DNA of 64,000 nucleotides from Nemertoderma westbladi (taxonomy: Eukaryota > Xenacoelomorpha > Nemertodermatida > Nemertodermatidae), in assembly GCA_032718475.1 (NCBI GenBank), contig JAUCBJ010008619.1, positions 1-64,000 on the forward strand, given 5' to 3'. The stretch's first letter is position 1. The number at the start of each line of letters is the position of its first letter. Shown here piece after piece: positions 1-10,742 of this stretch. A model generated the notes under the pieces. That model saw only the letters and a program-made list of their open reading frames with translations, had not been told where the DNA came from and did no database searches. The translations under genes and the position numbers were made by a program.

Positions 1-60
1 TGATTTGTTTGATTTATTTGTTCTGATTTGTTTGATTTATTTGTTCTGATTTGTTTAATT
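1..60. repeat. Short tandem repeat, 23-bp period
   Basis: A 23-bp T-rich unit built from TGATTTGTTTGATT is repeated about 2.5 times from the first base of the window, so the array probably continues to the left. Units 1 and 2 are identical as read. No coding potential is seen. Confidence 0.8.
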
Positions 61-436
61 TGTTTATCTTGATAACCGAAAGCCTTTTTTTGTATTTTAG
101 GCACTAAAGTTAATTCGTAAATTTGTATTTGTATGTACGATCGATTGTATTTACGCCGTATCTGCAATATTAAGTATGCAATGATTAGATAGTGATTATA
201 TTTTATATTTTAGGCCCTACCAATAAATTTAGAAATAGTTTGTAGATATTTTATATTTTGATTGGTGAAAACAGTCTTACTTACTGTTTTCATGGAGCGG
301 TGATGAATTATTTCACTATAAGGTAGCATTTGTAGTTTAACTTTAACGTAAAAACTTTTGAAAATCCGACGTATTTTTATTAAGTTACAGTAATGTAATA
401 TGCCTCTTCATATTTGTACACATAAAACCCTTAGGT
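61..436. other. AT-rich sequence, nothing recognised
   Basis: No supported gene, RNA or repeat was found here. A short inverted pair (ACAGTCTTAC and TTACTGTTTTC near 270-292) is visible but too short to interpret. Confidence 0.4.
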
Positions 437-516
437 ACTCTCGTGGCGTAGTGGTCAGATGGTTAAGGCGTTGGTTACATTACGTAGGTTACGAGTTCGA
501 ATCCCAGTCGGGAAAT
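437..516 (+). repeat. tRNA-derived sequence (SINE head or tRNA pseudogene)
   Basis: An A-box-like TGGCGTAGTGG lies at 444-454 and a B-box-like AGTTCGAATCC at 494-504, spaced as in a polymerase III type 2 promoter. The arms do not fold into a clean cloverleaf by eye and no CCA-compatible acceptor stem is obvious. A functional tRNA is therefore unlikely, and a SINE head or decayed tRNA fits better. Confidence 0.5.
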
Positions 517-540
517 TTGTATTTTGGGGCCATTTATTTT

Positions 541-948
541 CGTGTGGTGCTAATTGGTAGGCCAATGAGAAGCGTACAGCGTAGCGAATAATGAGCCAGG
601 CCAATCATAGGGCATAAATTATCTTATTGCTCAAATGTGAGGCAGTGGAAAATTCTGTTAGGATTCCATGTCCCAGATTTAGTGTAAGGGCCGGACTGCG
701 TTGAACGATGAGCTGGGCCAATCATAGAGCACGAAGCACTTCATTGCTCAATGGTGAAGCTGTGGAAAATTCTGTTTAGTTTCCATGTGCAATTTCTAGT
801 ATAAAAAGGCCGGTTTGCCTTCGGTTATCACTTCCCTTCCCTTGTAAACCACCCTGATATTATTTTAAAATTAGTTTATTCGGTTTCTTGTTGAAACTTC
901 GTTTGATAATTCTTTGTAAAACTGTAAATATACTGCAATTTCCTGACA
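541..948 (+). promoter_or_regulatory. LTR-like promoter region with duplicated CCAAT block and TATA box
   Basis: Two diverged copies of a roughly 118-bp block start at 591 and 709. Each has GGCCAATCATAG (CCAAT type), a GTGGAAAATTCTGT motif and a GGCCGG end. The second ends in TATAAAAAGG at 800-809, a good TATA box. A CA dinucleotide at 947-948 is followed at 959 by TGGTCCGACTTCGGGAC, which has the form of a primer-binding site. This looks like the U3-R-U5 part of an LTR driving rightward transcription. The left LTR end and a partner LTR were not found, so the assignment is an inference. Confidence 0.4.
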
Positions 949-2547
949 TGTTTTCTTTTGGTCCGACTTCGGGACAGCCGAACACCAGGGAGATGGCAGC
1001 CTAGATCGTTAGGCCGTAAGCAACGCAGGGAAGGGATGTCCACAACACGCTAGCGCCCACATTGGATTGACCGCGCACCCCCTTTGCCCCTTCGAAATAC
1101 TCCACTTGCTATGCAGCGCCCGCTTTGTGAGAAGGTAAGACTTTGTTCGACGCCCTTGCCCGCCGTAAGACCTATAGATCAGGGTAAGCGTGACATCGTA
1201 CTGGACGCCGCAAATTTAGGATCAAATAATTATACCCAGACAACCCCCCCCCCCCCCCCCCCTTTGTCAGTCCTACGAACCCCTGGGTTAACCTGTACTT
1301 CCTACAGGTGCAAACTATTGCCATTCGTCAGTACGCGAGTACATATTAGGTACGGACAGCATACGTTCCATAATTTAGTGATTCATAGCACTGACTGTTT
1401 GGTACCGGTTCGCTTTGTAGAACGTACATTAGTACCCCCCCCCCCCCCTTGTCTGGAGTTAGCTATTTGATCAGGCAAGGAGCATTTCTGCTACCGGCAC
1501 ACTGCTTGGCCTAGGGAGGTTTATTAATATCCTACCGCGCCTTGCCACGTACTGATAGGTATTGCTGCTAACTACCGCAGCAACAAAGTTCTAGAATTAA
1601 ATTAGTATACCAGATCAGCTAACGTACGGTAGCGATTAACCCCTATTCTTATCTTACAACCAGAATCTGGTATTAGTGCCGATCACGGGTGTAGTTACTA
1701 ACACTGTGGTTGCCCATTGGGTTGTGGATAGGAAGGAGAGAGCTTTGACGTCATTCGTGAGTATAAAGTTCTACAAACGCGACTAGTTTATTTTAGTAGC
1801 TAGCGCACGGTATCATTTTAGTCAGAAAATCACTAAAACCTAGTAAAAGGAATTACACGAAATTGTTTTATTTGTAACACACCCACACACACACGCCCTA
1901 AAACATATTGCCCTTAAAGTTCTACTAGCTATAGCGTACTATACATTACTTTAGGTGGAAATTGTCTGTATTTGTAAAATTAGGATCTGATTTAGTTGCG
2001 GCAAGATAAGGAGTATTTCACTTTCGTTATTAAACTGTTGTTTGTCTGGACAACGGTATTGTTACATTTAGGCCTGACCTTTTAGACTGATTTCGTACAG
2101 GGGGATCAGTTATCGTTACATTTAGGCACGACCCCTTTTCGACTGATTTAGGACTGTCAGTGTTGTTACGCTAGGTCTGTTAACCCACTAGTTCGTATAT
2201 AAACCATATAAATCACACCGCGGCAAGTTACTGTATTTAGGACTGTCAGTGATAGTTAGGATTCGCTGCGCGGGGATTGTTTTCCCGTGAGTTTGGTCTG
2301 TTACTGTAACTGTACATCTGCCTCACCGGTTAGAGGACAGGTATCCTTCTGTCTAGTACGTAGGCATTCGACCCGCTCACGTACATAGGATAGATACAAG
2401 GCTCTGTTCCTCGCCAGTAGTCGTTTGTGTACTGTATCTGTTTGTTTAGATATCCTGGACTGGGATTTGTTGTCAGATACTGTACAAGCCCGTATACATT
2501 ACATCGTTACTAGGATCTGGTAAGCGGTATACTACTGGACCCTTACA
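949..2547 (+). other. Leader-like noncoding region left of unit copy A
   Basis: No convincing gene. The region holds two long C tracts (about 1246-1262 and 1434-1448), a CA-rich stretch near 1880, and a degenerate tandem repeat of roughly 60-70 bp around 2049-2175 (GTTACATTTAGG...CGACTGATTT). It may be the 5' leader of the LTR element whose promoter lies at 541-948. It does not match the sequence left of copy B, so the A and B copies part at 2548 and 32889. Confidence 0.4.
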
Positions 2548-2645
2548 CAGATTGTTTACATCCTAAAACTTCTACAGTATATAGAATAGTTTCGCTTACA
2601 GTACGCCCTAAACAGGCGTGACCAATCCCAATACTGGCCGATAGA

Positions 2646-3335
2646 ATGTCCAGCACTGTCTATGCCAACCCATTGAACACTCATACCCTGGGCCCAAGCC
2701 TGTCCCAAATCATTGACTCCCGTGAAGGACATTATGCTGCCTCCAGGCTGGTTGTGTCCATCGGCTTGGTCGAGTCGGTGAGGGATAGCAGGCCCACCAG
2801 TGTGATAGACAAAGTCGCCCGGGCGAATGAGGATTCCCTTTATAGGGAGAGATTGAATGAATCTTTATTAAATCTGCAAGCCATGCAGGAGGCAGTAAAT
2901 AATAAAATGAAACAATTAAATAATATTGATTTTGAATTAAATCGATTAAATAAACAATGAGAGATAGTGAGCGAACAAAATTAGCATGCATTAGAAAAGC
3001 AGCAACAGCAGCGGCAACAAATACAGCAGCATTTAAAGCAACTGCATGACGAAGCCACCAACAACAAGCAATCACGGATTATGCAGCGACGACATTTGCA
3101 GGAGTTGCAGGGTGAATCTGTGCAAGCCACCAAGGTTTTGGAGGAGCTACACCAAAAGCTGGACCTCTTGGCCTCAAACAACGCTGCTGTGATCAGGAAC
3201 CCGGACTCTCCTGAGTATCAAATCTTAAAGAGAGCCTCTAAAACGGCGTTGACCATTTTTATTTTTATTTTTTACACCATTCTTATTGATAAAGTTGGTT
3301 GCGTTATAATATCGGTTATCTTTCAATCAATTTAA
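2646..3335 (+). pseudogene. Coiled-coil Gag-like fragment, copy A
   Basis: The first open stretch (2646-2960, 104 codons) contains a predicted coiled coil near its end (LLNLQAMQEAVNNKMKQ). After stops the same type of sequence resumes at 3081-3335 with a Gln-rich helix. Copy B carries the same protein at 32987-33676 with a different set of stops. There it continues a much longer decayed frame that resembles the N-terminal half of BEL/Pao Gag. The hydrophobic end (TIFIFIFYTILI) lies in AT-rich DNA and may be noncoding. It is unlikely to make a product. Confidence 0.5.
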
Positions 3336-4328
3336 GCATTATCAAAGGTTTGACGCCATCTAGTGCCATTATCTGCATATCCAACTTGTATTATTGCCTT
3401 ATTGGCTATGCTCCTTACTGATAAGCTTATATATAAGTACGATTAGTTCTATGGTTTACTCACACTTCTTTTGTTATTGTTGGACAGAAGAAGTCACATT
3501 GCCCATGCAGAGGCATTGATCTCTGGTCAGGTTTAAATGACTGGTGATTATTACAGGCCTAAGGTCTAAAGTCAAAGTGTTAATAATTGAATTATAGTTA
3601 TTTATCGTTATATTTGATATTCTACTGATAAACTCAATTTGTTATTGTTATTTGCTTGATATATCACCGATATTATGGAATCAAGGAAGTTTTACAAGCG
3701 CCACAACCAGGTAGGTCACTATAGCTGAGCATTAGTGATAATCTGGACAATTGCATCCAATACATGTGTGCCATCGTACCTCTAACTTAATAAATAATTA
3801 ATATATGGCGATATTTCAGACCATAATTGTAAGCGAAGCTCTTATTATTAATTACATCACGATTGAGAGTTGTCACAAATTGAATACTGAGGTGAAATCA
3901 ATATAATTAGACCAGAGACTTGTCACAATTCGTTTCCTCTAAAGGGAAACACAGTCACCAGACTTGAGTCCTTACATAATTAATTAGTCAGACATTTGCT
4001 TGTTATACTGTGTTGTCACACCCTCCCGGGACTGTATACTAGTGAAATATAATAAGATGATCAAATACCGTATTAGACTATGCGAATTATAGAGCAAATC
4101 AATACATCGAACGGAGAAAGGGGAAAGGGGAAATAAACAGATATACTAGAGCAGCCTTCGTTGAAGGTACACTAGCGCCATTCCCGCTTGGTGTATCAGA
4201 CCGGACATTTTGCTTCATTATTGCATGGTTTATTAAATGACAGGAAGAAGTCACAATATATGAAAATTGAGATTGAAAGTAGATCTTTTTTATCAAATGC
4301 GCTAACATACCATGAACGACAGAAGTAG
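3336..4328. other. Noncoding part of unit copy A
   Basis: No gene is supported. The stretch is shared with copy B (33677-34527), which lacks about 190 bp present in A near 3770-3910. Copy C does not reach this far left. Confidence 0.5.
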
Positions 4329-4646
4329 TTGAAGTATGAGGAGCGTGTCCGAGAAGTAGAGCTATCCACTTTTACACCCATCATCTTCTCGGCCTTCAGG
4401 GGAATGGTGCCAATAACCCAGCAGTTTGTAAAACGTTTATCATTAAAAATAGCTGACAAGCGCGGGATGCGCTATTCCAATTGCATTTCATGGACACGGA
4501 GGCAGTTAAATTTCTCACTGTTGAGATTTTCCCTAATATGCCTTCGTGGGAACCACTCTGCTTCGAGGCATCCAGTCCACCATGCTATAGTGGAGACCTC
4601 AATCGTATTATCAAATGCTGATACCTGTACTGGTATCATGACATAA
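4329..4646 (+). pseudogene. Retroelement C-terminal fragment, copy A
   Basis: The 105-codon frame has a motif order (FTPIIFSAFRG, ITQQFVKRLSLKIADKRG, SWTRRQLNFSLLRFSLICLRG) that I recall from the extreme C-terminus of RT proteins in many invertebrate retroelements. The end of such proteins reads roughly TPFV..G..G......F..RL......, then R.S.A..R....CLRGSR. The fragment recurs at 34528-34845 and 60918-61210 with mostly conservative differences. It has no upstream RT of its own in this unit. Family placement rests on memory of the motif, not on a search. Confidence 0.45.
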
Positions 4647-4797
4647 ACAGCCCAACTGCCTAATAAAAGCATCATTGTATTGCATGGTTGCCCAGTGATT
4701 TACTGGTACCAAGACATTCTGGCCTACGTCTGACAGTTCTTTTTAATACTGGTTTATGCTTGAACTCTGTTGCTTTGGTGAATTTCTGTATTTTGTT

Positions 4798-4802
4798 ACT
4801 GA
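4798..4802. other. Target-site duplication ACTGA, left
   Basis: ACTGA directly precedes the left LTR and is repeated at 20508-20512 directly after the right LTR. Copies B and C have a single ACTGA followed by TATACTTTGG at the matching place. Confidence 0.9.
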
Positions 4803-5979
4803 TGTTCGCGCTTTTAGACCTTTAGCAGTTTAACCTGCCAAATTTAGGTGTCTTCTAGGTTATAAATCGACTTTAGCCTATAACAAGTATTTGATACACA
4901 TAAAGCTACATTAGCCGAAGCCAGCCTATGCGCGATCATTCACCCACGGTTAAGGGAGACTGGATTCGGATGCTCTGACCTTATTGCGGTGTAGGCCTAC
5001 TGTATTATTCGACTGATCGTTAATATATAATCTCTGACAAATATTATTCACTTTCGGGAAATATTAACAGTTCCTTTAGGACGTGGCGCTCTAAGTATGT
5101 AAACAGAGTTATGACTTACACTAAACACAACAGGATGGCTAATGATTCACGTATAAAGCGCATTCTTTAGGAGATGCTTTGTTATCTATCACACTCATGC
5201 ACACTACCGCACAATGCTGCACACCGATCTGCCGACCTTCACTAATTTTAATCATATATAAGGAGAACAGCAACTGACACATGTAGGGTCTATGAAATAG
5301 CATTCAATTCACTCCAAAACCACTATAAGGTAAGTCGCAATTGCTATATGTAACCGGTCTCTCTAACCTTCAGTATATCAAGAAGATTGGGGTTTTCTGA
5401 TTATTTATCGATATTCTCCATATATAATAATATTCCATTAACTGATAACAATGAATAACCAACAGTAAATAGCAGTAAAATAATGCGGTGAAAGATTGAG
5501 TTGATTTGCTATGAGTCTGCTTTGATAACAGTTATACGTTTCTATGATCAAAGCCGTTCTAATGTTTTGCTAAAGTCTGAAACACAGAATAATTCCACAG
5601 CCGATGTTCTGGCATCAGGAAAAAAGGTAAACAAAAACCATAATGCATTGCGCGATTTCCCGGAGGCTTCTGTACAAATAAAATGAAAATCGCTCTGATT
5701 GGTCGAGTGAGTGAGCCTGAACAAAGAAAGCCAAAAGCTACACGTCGACATATCAGCTGATAGATGTCGTCATCTGAACTACACTGTATTAAGAGTATTT
5801 TGGTGCATTGCGGCATAAAATTGCTAGATATGTCCGCTAAAGTACACATACAGAAGAAATGGCTTTTTATGTCCACTAAAACACCTGTACAGTAAGGAAA
5901 CGGCTTTTTATATCCGCTAAAACACCTACAGAGTACTTTGCGGGGAAAATAACCAGCTAAATCCGCAAAAGCCGTTACA
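4803..5979 (-). repeat. 3' LTR of the BEL/Pao element
   Basis: This is 1177 bp long, the same as its partner. Read on the - strand it starts TGTAACGGCTTTTGCGG. It contains about 2.8 tandem copies of a 41-bp block (5831-5945) in which a TATAAAAAGCC-type box recurs at 5861-5870 and 5902-5911. These are candidate core promoters for leftward transcription. Short ORFs inside it (for example 5559-5876) are the same in both LTRs but have no recognisable product. Confidence 0.95.
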
Positions 5980-5992
5980 CTGCTCCCAGAAA
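5980..5992 (-). promoter_or_regulatory. Polypurine tract candidate
   Basis: On the - strand, TTTCTGGGAGCAG lies immediately before the TG of the 3' LTR. Its purine-rich GGGAGCAG is at the place where plus-strand DNA synthesis is primed in LTR elements. It is short, and the call rests mainly on position. Confidence 0.5.
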
Positions 5993-6057
5993 ATGGGATT
6001 TAATTTTATAAAATATAAAAAATCACAGTTTCTAAAATATAAAAATACTCTAAACAG

Positions 6058-7833
6058 TTAGTCTTTCTTGCGAGGACGGCGTTTACGCAGTTTTTTGAGG
6101 CTAGCAAGAGTCCTCTTCTCTTTGGGGCGAGCCACTTTACTAGGAGGGCTATAACTCCTGGGTGAAGGGTGCAATACAATTGCATCGGAAGGTTTAGGAT
6201 TACGGTTGGTGTATCCGCCGGTCGAGGTACCTGGTTGATCGATATCAACTTCAGTGGAGTGAGGTCTAACGGCCTTTAGAGCGCGTTTTAGGACAGCAGC
6301 TCCTACTGGTCCCTGACGAGTCGTCTGAACGATAGCGGTAGGTGGACCGTGAGTGGTGAGAAACTTCCTTGGTCTAATGGTTCTTTCCAGCTCGCATTCT
6401 CGGGCTCGATATTCGTAGGGCCGTCGATGTACTTCCTGTAACTCAGGATGCGAGTTGATGAACAAATCGCCATACTCTGGGTCTTGACGGATGAAATTGA
6501 TCAAGTTGTATGAATTAATATCGTTAGGATTGATGTTCCTGAGATATTTACGAACAAATTTGGTGGAAATACACTCACCAACACGCTTCATTAGTTCGTA
6601 ACTCAGTGTGCGTGATTTTTGTTCAACAGATGCGAATAGATAAGGATGGAACTCGTAAACTCCTTCGTAGGCACGTCCAGGGTAATAGCGATGGCGTGAC
6701 TCACAATGTAAATCCGCATTCGCTTCCCAAGCTCGGATGTAGCGCAGGGTAATCATCTCATCTACGCTTTCCAGATCGCGGTTAAAAGGGCAATCAAAAC
6801 TGGCATATCCTTTAAGTTGACAATGATGGCATTGAGTCATAAATTGGGGGCAGACTGCAAAAATGTGCAAGTTATTGAGTCTGCAATACGCACAATAGAT
6901 CTCCATCATCGGTTGTTCATGGAAATAGGAGCAGGGTACGTCTGAGTCCATGGGAGTGAAATGATCTCTCGATGCGCATAATTGGCAACGTTTTCGAGAA
7001 ACATAGTTGGCATGCCGATAATCGTATGCGGTGAGACATTGTGGACCTTGATACCATTCTAAGACGTAGTCGTTGTCGCTGCTCCGGGGCGCTGTAGGCT
7101 GAATCTCCTCAGATTCTAAGCATATTGGTTCGTCTTCCAATTGCATAGCTGAGGTAGGTGCGGCTGACTCCTCAAGCGAGCCCACTGTCTGAACTTCCAC
7201 GATAGAATAACCCGTGGGTATTCGAGGTCTTTGTATAACAGATGAATGTAAGTTCTGTATACAAACGTCCTTGAAAATGGCGAATCCAGCGCTGTCTAAC
7301 TTCTCAGCAGCTGAGTCTCTTAGGCTGAGCTTAGTCAGAGCGCGGTCCTTGAACTGACTATCAACATTACGGAACGGAGTCAGAAAGCGCCTGAAACATT
7401 CGAAGCGGATGAATTTATTGTGTTCATCTAGCTTGGCGAGTTTGGTTCCAAGTATTAAGGGATGGGCGCGTATAGTACGACTGCACACATCGGCTAGCCA
7501 ACTGGCAAGTGCGGCGTTTTCAAAGATCGTGTATATAGCTAAGGAAGGACGAAGTGGAACACTCATAAAGCTATACACGGCGCCAGGTGCGGTCAATGGT
7601 CCGTCAAAGTATAATCGAGAATAATGATCTCCATATACTTGTTGGTAGTTGATAGGATTTACAACCTTGAAATTCCATCCGTATTCTTGAAAGGCAAGAT
7701 GTCCGATGGAGGTTCGTTGTACTTTAGTGATGCCGCTGGGTGTATTGGCATACATAGTTCGGAAGAAACCCCGGCCTTCTGCCCAGGGAGCAATCAGCTG
7801 AGTATCTACAAAAGGATATGGAATGTTCTCCAT
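6058..7833 (-). CDS. 591-aa Cys/His-rich accessory ORF of the BEL/Pao element (env position)
   Basis: Intact frame with an ATG start, lying between the integrase end and the 3' LTR, where env would sit. It is not a glycoprotein: no signal peptide or transmembrane segment is visible. Residues 283-348 hold three CxxC modules: C283/C286/H291/C301, C314/C317/H323/C328 (CxxC-x5-H-x4-C, close to a retroviral CCHC knuckle) and C335/C338/C348. An acidic stretch lies near residues 232-246, and the last 30 residues are strongly basic (KKLRKRRPRKKD), as in a nuclear or nucleic-acid-binding tail. The role is unknown; RNA or DNA binding is an inference. It is undamaged although pol is broken. It could be a second nucleocapsid-like protein or a captured gene. 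Confidence 0.7.
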   Translation of the reverse strand: MENIPYPFVDTQLIAPWAEGRGFFRTMYANTPSGITKVQRTSIGHLAFQEYGWNFKVVNPINYQQVYGDHYSRLYFDGPLTAPGAVYSFMSVPLRPSLAIYTIFENAALASWLADVCSRTIRAHPLILGTKLAKLDEHNKFIRFECFRRFLTPFRNVDSQFKDRALTKLSLRDSAAEKLDSAGFAIFKDVCIQNLHSSVIQRPRIPTGYSIVEVQTVGSLEESAAPTSAMQLEDEPICLESEEIQPTAPRSSDNDYVLEWYQGPQCLTAYDYRHANYVSRKRCQLCASRDHFTPMDSDVPCSYFHEQPMMEIYCAYCRLNNLHIFAVCPQFMTQCHHCQLKGYASFDCPFNRDLESVDEMITLRYIRAWEANADLHCESRHRYYPGRAYEGVYEFHPYLFASVEQKSRTLSYELMKRVGECISTKFVRKYLRNINPNDINSYNLINFIRQDPEYGDLFINSHPELQEVHRRPYEYRARECELERTIRPRKFLTTHGPPTAIVQTTRQGPVGAAVLKRALKAVRPHSTEVDIDQPGTSTGGYTNRNPKPSDAIVLHPSPRSYSPPSKVARPKEKRTLASLKKLRKRRPRKKD

Positions 7834-8108
7834 GTTCCTGTTGTATGCCTAATATGTTTTCCGCCATTGATGGTAGAGAGCAGGGGAAACCTATGTCGCA
7901 TTCTGAAATGTTTTAGAAATACGATTTCAGTAGGAGGATTGTATCATTCGAGGACTATCTCCAAATGAATTTATCCCCAATTATTAAGGGAGGTGAACAA
8001 CCAGATTTATGACACATAATGGTACCAGTTGTTCACAGACTATCCGCGTATCCTTTCAGTCCTTTCAGTCCTCTCCTCCACTTGTCTTTACAAGCCTTCT
8101 TCCACATT

Positions 8109-8486
8109 CTATCTTTCGAGTCGGTGTCGAATAGAATTCTCGTGCTCTATTCTCGATTTATCGTTCCGACTCCGCTGGGTATGATATTTGAATAAAACCA
8201 TTTCCCTTTCGGTGTCTACATCGTCCGTTTCGTGTAAATCGATAGGATGGCCGGTAGTTAAGAAGTCCATATACGTACCATTACGATGTGTATAGCGAGC
8301 TGTGAATTTTCTATAGTCCAATTCATGCGTAAGTTGCTCCTGGGACATTGGCGGTTCGATATAACGACCATCGTCCTCCGTAGTAGTTGGACTAGCGTCA
8401 CCGTGTATCAAGCTATCAACAAACGCTTGTATAGGTAGAGTATATCGCTCCCTGATACCAAGATCATCTTCTATCAACTCAGTCAT
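8109..8486 (-). CDS. 125-aa acidic accessory ORF of the BEL/Pao element
   Basis: ATG-initiated frame just upstream, on the same strand, of the 591-aa ORF, with a 275-bp gap. The protein is rich in Asp, Glu and Thr in its first 100 residues and has a basic, Arg-rich end (HTQRSRNDKSRIEHENSIRHRLER region). No domain is recognised. Its position suggests a subgenomic or spliced message shared with the 591-aa ORF, but no clear splice sites were established. Confidence 0.45.
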   Translation of the reverse strand: MTELIEDDLGIRERYTLPIQAFVDSLIHGDASPTTTEDDGRYIEPPMSQEQLTHELDYRKFTARYTHRNGTYMDFLTTGHPIDLHETDDVDTEREMVLFKYHTQRSRNDKSRIEHENSIRHRLER

Positions 8487-9252
8487 AGCTGCTATATGAG
8501 TTTATTAATATTATAATGAGTTTATAATTAGGCTAGCGGGCGTCGCTGCCTACCCCTCTCAGCCCCCGGACAGTGCAAGATCCTCAGCACCGATGTACCG
8601 TCGTCGCTGTGTTTTTCGCCAACGTAGTAGCTACACAACGACAACGATAACCGGCACAAGTCACTCCACTGTCCGTCCCAAAGGCTTAGATTTACTTCAG
8701 GTTCTTACTGCAGAGTTAGGGCTACTTTCACAATTGCGACTCGCTACTGTAAACACACTTTAGTAGTAACATTCACCTATAAACGCACAAATTCCACACA
8801 ACTGTCACAAATTGTACACATTCGGGCCATTTGTCCGTTAGTCAAGTGCCTTCCAGAATGCCACGTTATTATTATGTATCCTTGGATACTAGCAGTGTGC
8901 TATTTATTCCCTATGCTATTCAATGGGCAAGCTTTCTATTGTTCTTTTAAACTCGCTTCTAATTCTAGCATGGTTGTTGCTATGGTGACAATATGGAAAG
9001 CTAGCAGTAGAATTAGGGTAATTCTCATGCATACAGATCTGGGATGCTATTTAATAGTAATTCTTTAATTGTCAATATCCCCCTTATACATGATTTTATG
9101 AATTTTATCGGCTATTGACTATATATTGGAGATTCTTGCACACTAATACACTTAATAGGGTGAATCTCCGCTCCCATGATCTATTAATTAATGGAATTTT
9201 GGGAATGTTATAAATTGTATAAAATTGACAATTTATCAAATTCATTAAAAGG
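8487..9252. other. Noncoding 3' part of the BEL/Pao element
   Basis: No ORF with support lies here. The DNA upstream of the 125-aa ORF (to about 8820) is less AT-rich than the rest and could include a leader or promoter for the accessory ORFs. Nothing specific can be shown. Confidence 0.35.
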
Positions 9253-9903
9253 ATGAATTTAAATTTATTCCCGTAAATTTTATTATTTATCATTAAATAG
9301 ACACAATTTTATTCCAGAGCATGTCTGGGGACTAGGATCCTGAATTCTATGAAATTTGTCCTTTTAAGAGTATCGGTAAGTGCTACGATATCTTAATAGA
9401 CTAGAATTTTAAAGGATCTAAAATTTTACAGATTTTAATTTATAGATTTTCTAGAGTTAACTTGTAAGTATTTACTCCATTGTATTTGTTTGACAGATTT
9501 TATAAATATTAATGAATTTAAATTTATTCCCGTAAATTTTATTATTTATCATTAAATAGACACAATTTTATTCCAGAGCATGTCTGGGGACTAGGATCCT
9601 GAATTCTAGGAAATTTGTCCTTTTAAGAGTATCGGTAAGTGCTACGATATCTTAATAGACTAGAATTTTAAAGGATCTAAAATCTTACAGATTTTAATTT
9701 ATAGATTTTCTAGAGTTAACTTGTAAGTATTTACTCCATTGTATTTGTTTGACAGATTTTATAAATATTAATAGTTAATATTTAAGATGGGCACCAGTTT
9801 ATTCCTGAACTTGTCTGGGGACGTTAACCACTGACTCTAGAATTTTGTCTTTCAAGTATATCAGTGGGTGCCGCGATATCTTAATCGGCTAGAATTACAG
9901 ATG
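9253..9903. repeat. 259-bp tandem duplication plus diverged third copy
   Basis: Positions 9253-9511 and 9512-9770 are almost identical. A third, shorter and diverged copy (about 9781-9903) shares ATTCC...TGTCTGGGGAC, GATATCTTAAT and the spacing between them. It lies in the noncoding 3' region of the BEL/Pao element between integrase and the accessory ORFs. The near-identity of the first two copies shows a recent duplication of an older one. Confidence 0.9.
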
Positions 9904-10451
9904 GTCAAAGGGTTTAACAGTTTTATTTTGCGTTTTACGCTACTGTTAAAGGGACATCACGCTACTATTTGTATTATTTAATATACGGTATGAGAGCAAT
10001 ATCGCAAGAAGCAATGTCAGTGAGAAGAGGCAAGTCGTTTCCAAGGTCTACCCAGAGCTTGGTTTAGCCGAGACACGAGGATCTGAATTTTGCATTCCTA
10101 ATACTCTACATTTACCAATAATACTTGAATACAGTAGGATCTTTATTGTACTGTAATAAGTACGGACATTTCATCTTACTGTAGTTACGTATTTATAATG
10201 TAATACGGGCAGTAAGGAAAGAGAAAAAGAATTATTTCTCGCCGTCGCACGAAATATATAATATATAAGTAATTAAGTAATAAACACTAATATATATTGC
10301 ACTAATCTACTAAATAATCGCTAAAATAACATTCTACTAAATAAAATTAAAGAAAACGATTATAATAAAATTACATAATAATACTTACATAAATATAAAA
10401 TAATAAGAACAAATATAAAATAATATAGTCACACACCCACTCCAGACGCTG
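9904..10451. other. AT-rich spacer after the integrase
   Basis: Very AT-rich, with repeated AATATAAAATAATA-type sequence at 10370-10425. It is part of the BEL/Pao 3' untranslated region, and no gene is seen. Confidence 0.4.
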
Positions 10452-10742
10452 TCACGTTGGGGAGTCCCTAGATGTTTGTTGGATTAGGGAGGTGGTCGTG
10501 GGAAGAGTATCTTGCCTTCCATAGTTTCCGGAGAGTTCTCTATCTCTTTCCAGTAAACATAAACGACCAACTGGGCGATTGAGTTGCTGTGTCTTGAAGA
10601 CAATTCCCGGTTTCTTAAAGTTACGTCTCATGACGACGAGTTCTACCGATCGCACCAAACCATCATCTGAGATATGAGTCTCGATGATACGACCTGTCTG
10701 CCACCGCTTACGTGGAAGATCTGAGTCCACAATAAGGACCAT
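10452..10742 (-). CDS. BEL/Pao integrase C-terminal domain (DUF5641-like)
   Basis: The frame carries GDMVLIVDSDLPRKRW-type sequence (its start overlaps the preceding ORF), TGRIIE and DGLVRSVEL, then RPVGRLCLLE. This is the order of the small beta-barrel domain that ends BEL/Pao polyproteins. It is in another frame from the main integrase ORF, so one frameshift near 10740-10790 separates them. The protein piece is not expected to be made alone. Confidence 0.8.
   Translation of the reverse strand: MVLIVDSDLPRKRWQTGRIIETHISDDGLVRSVELVVMRRNFKKPGIVFKTQQLNRPVGRLCLLERDRELSGNYGRQDTLPTTTSLIQQTSRDSPT

Noticed and set aside
437-516. Functional tRNA gene
   Set aside because: A and B boxes are present, but stems do not pair convincingly.
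6058-7833. Env glycoprotein
   Set aside because: Position fits, but no signal peptide, membrane segment or glycosylated ectodomain; the CxxC modules and basic tail point elsewhere.
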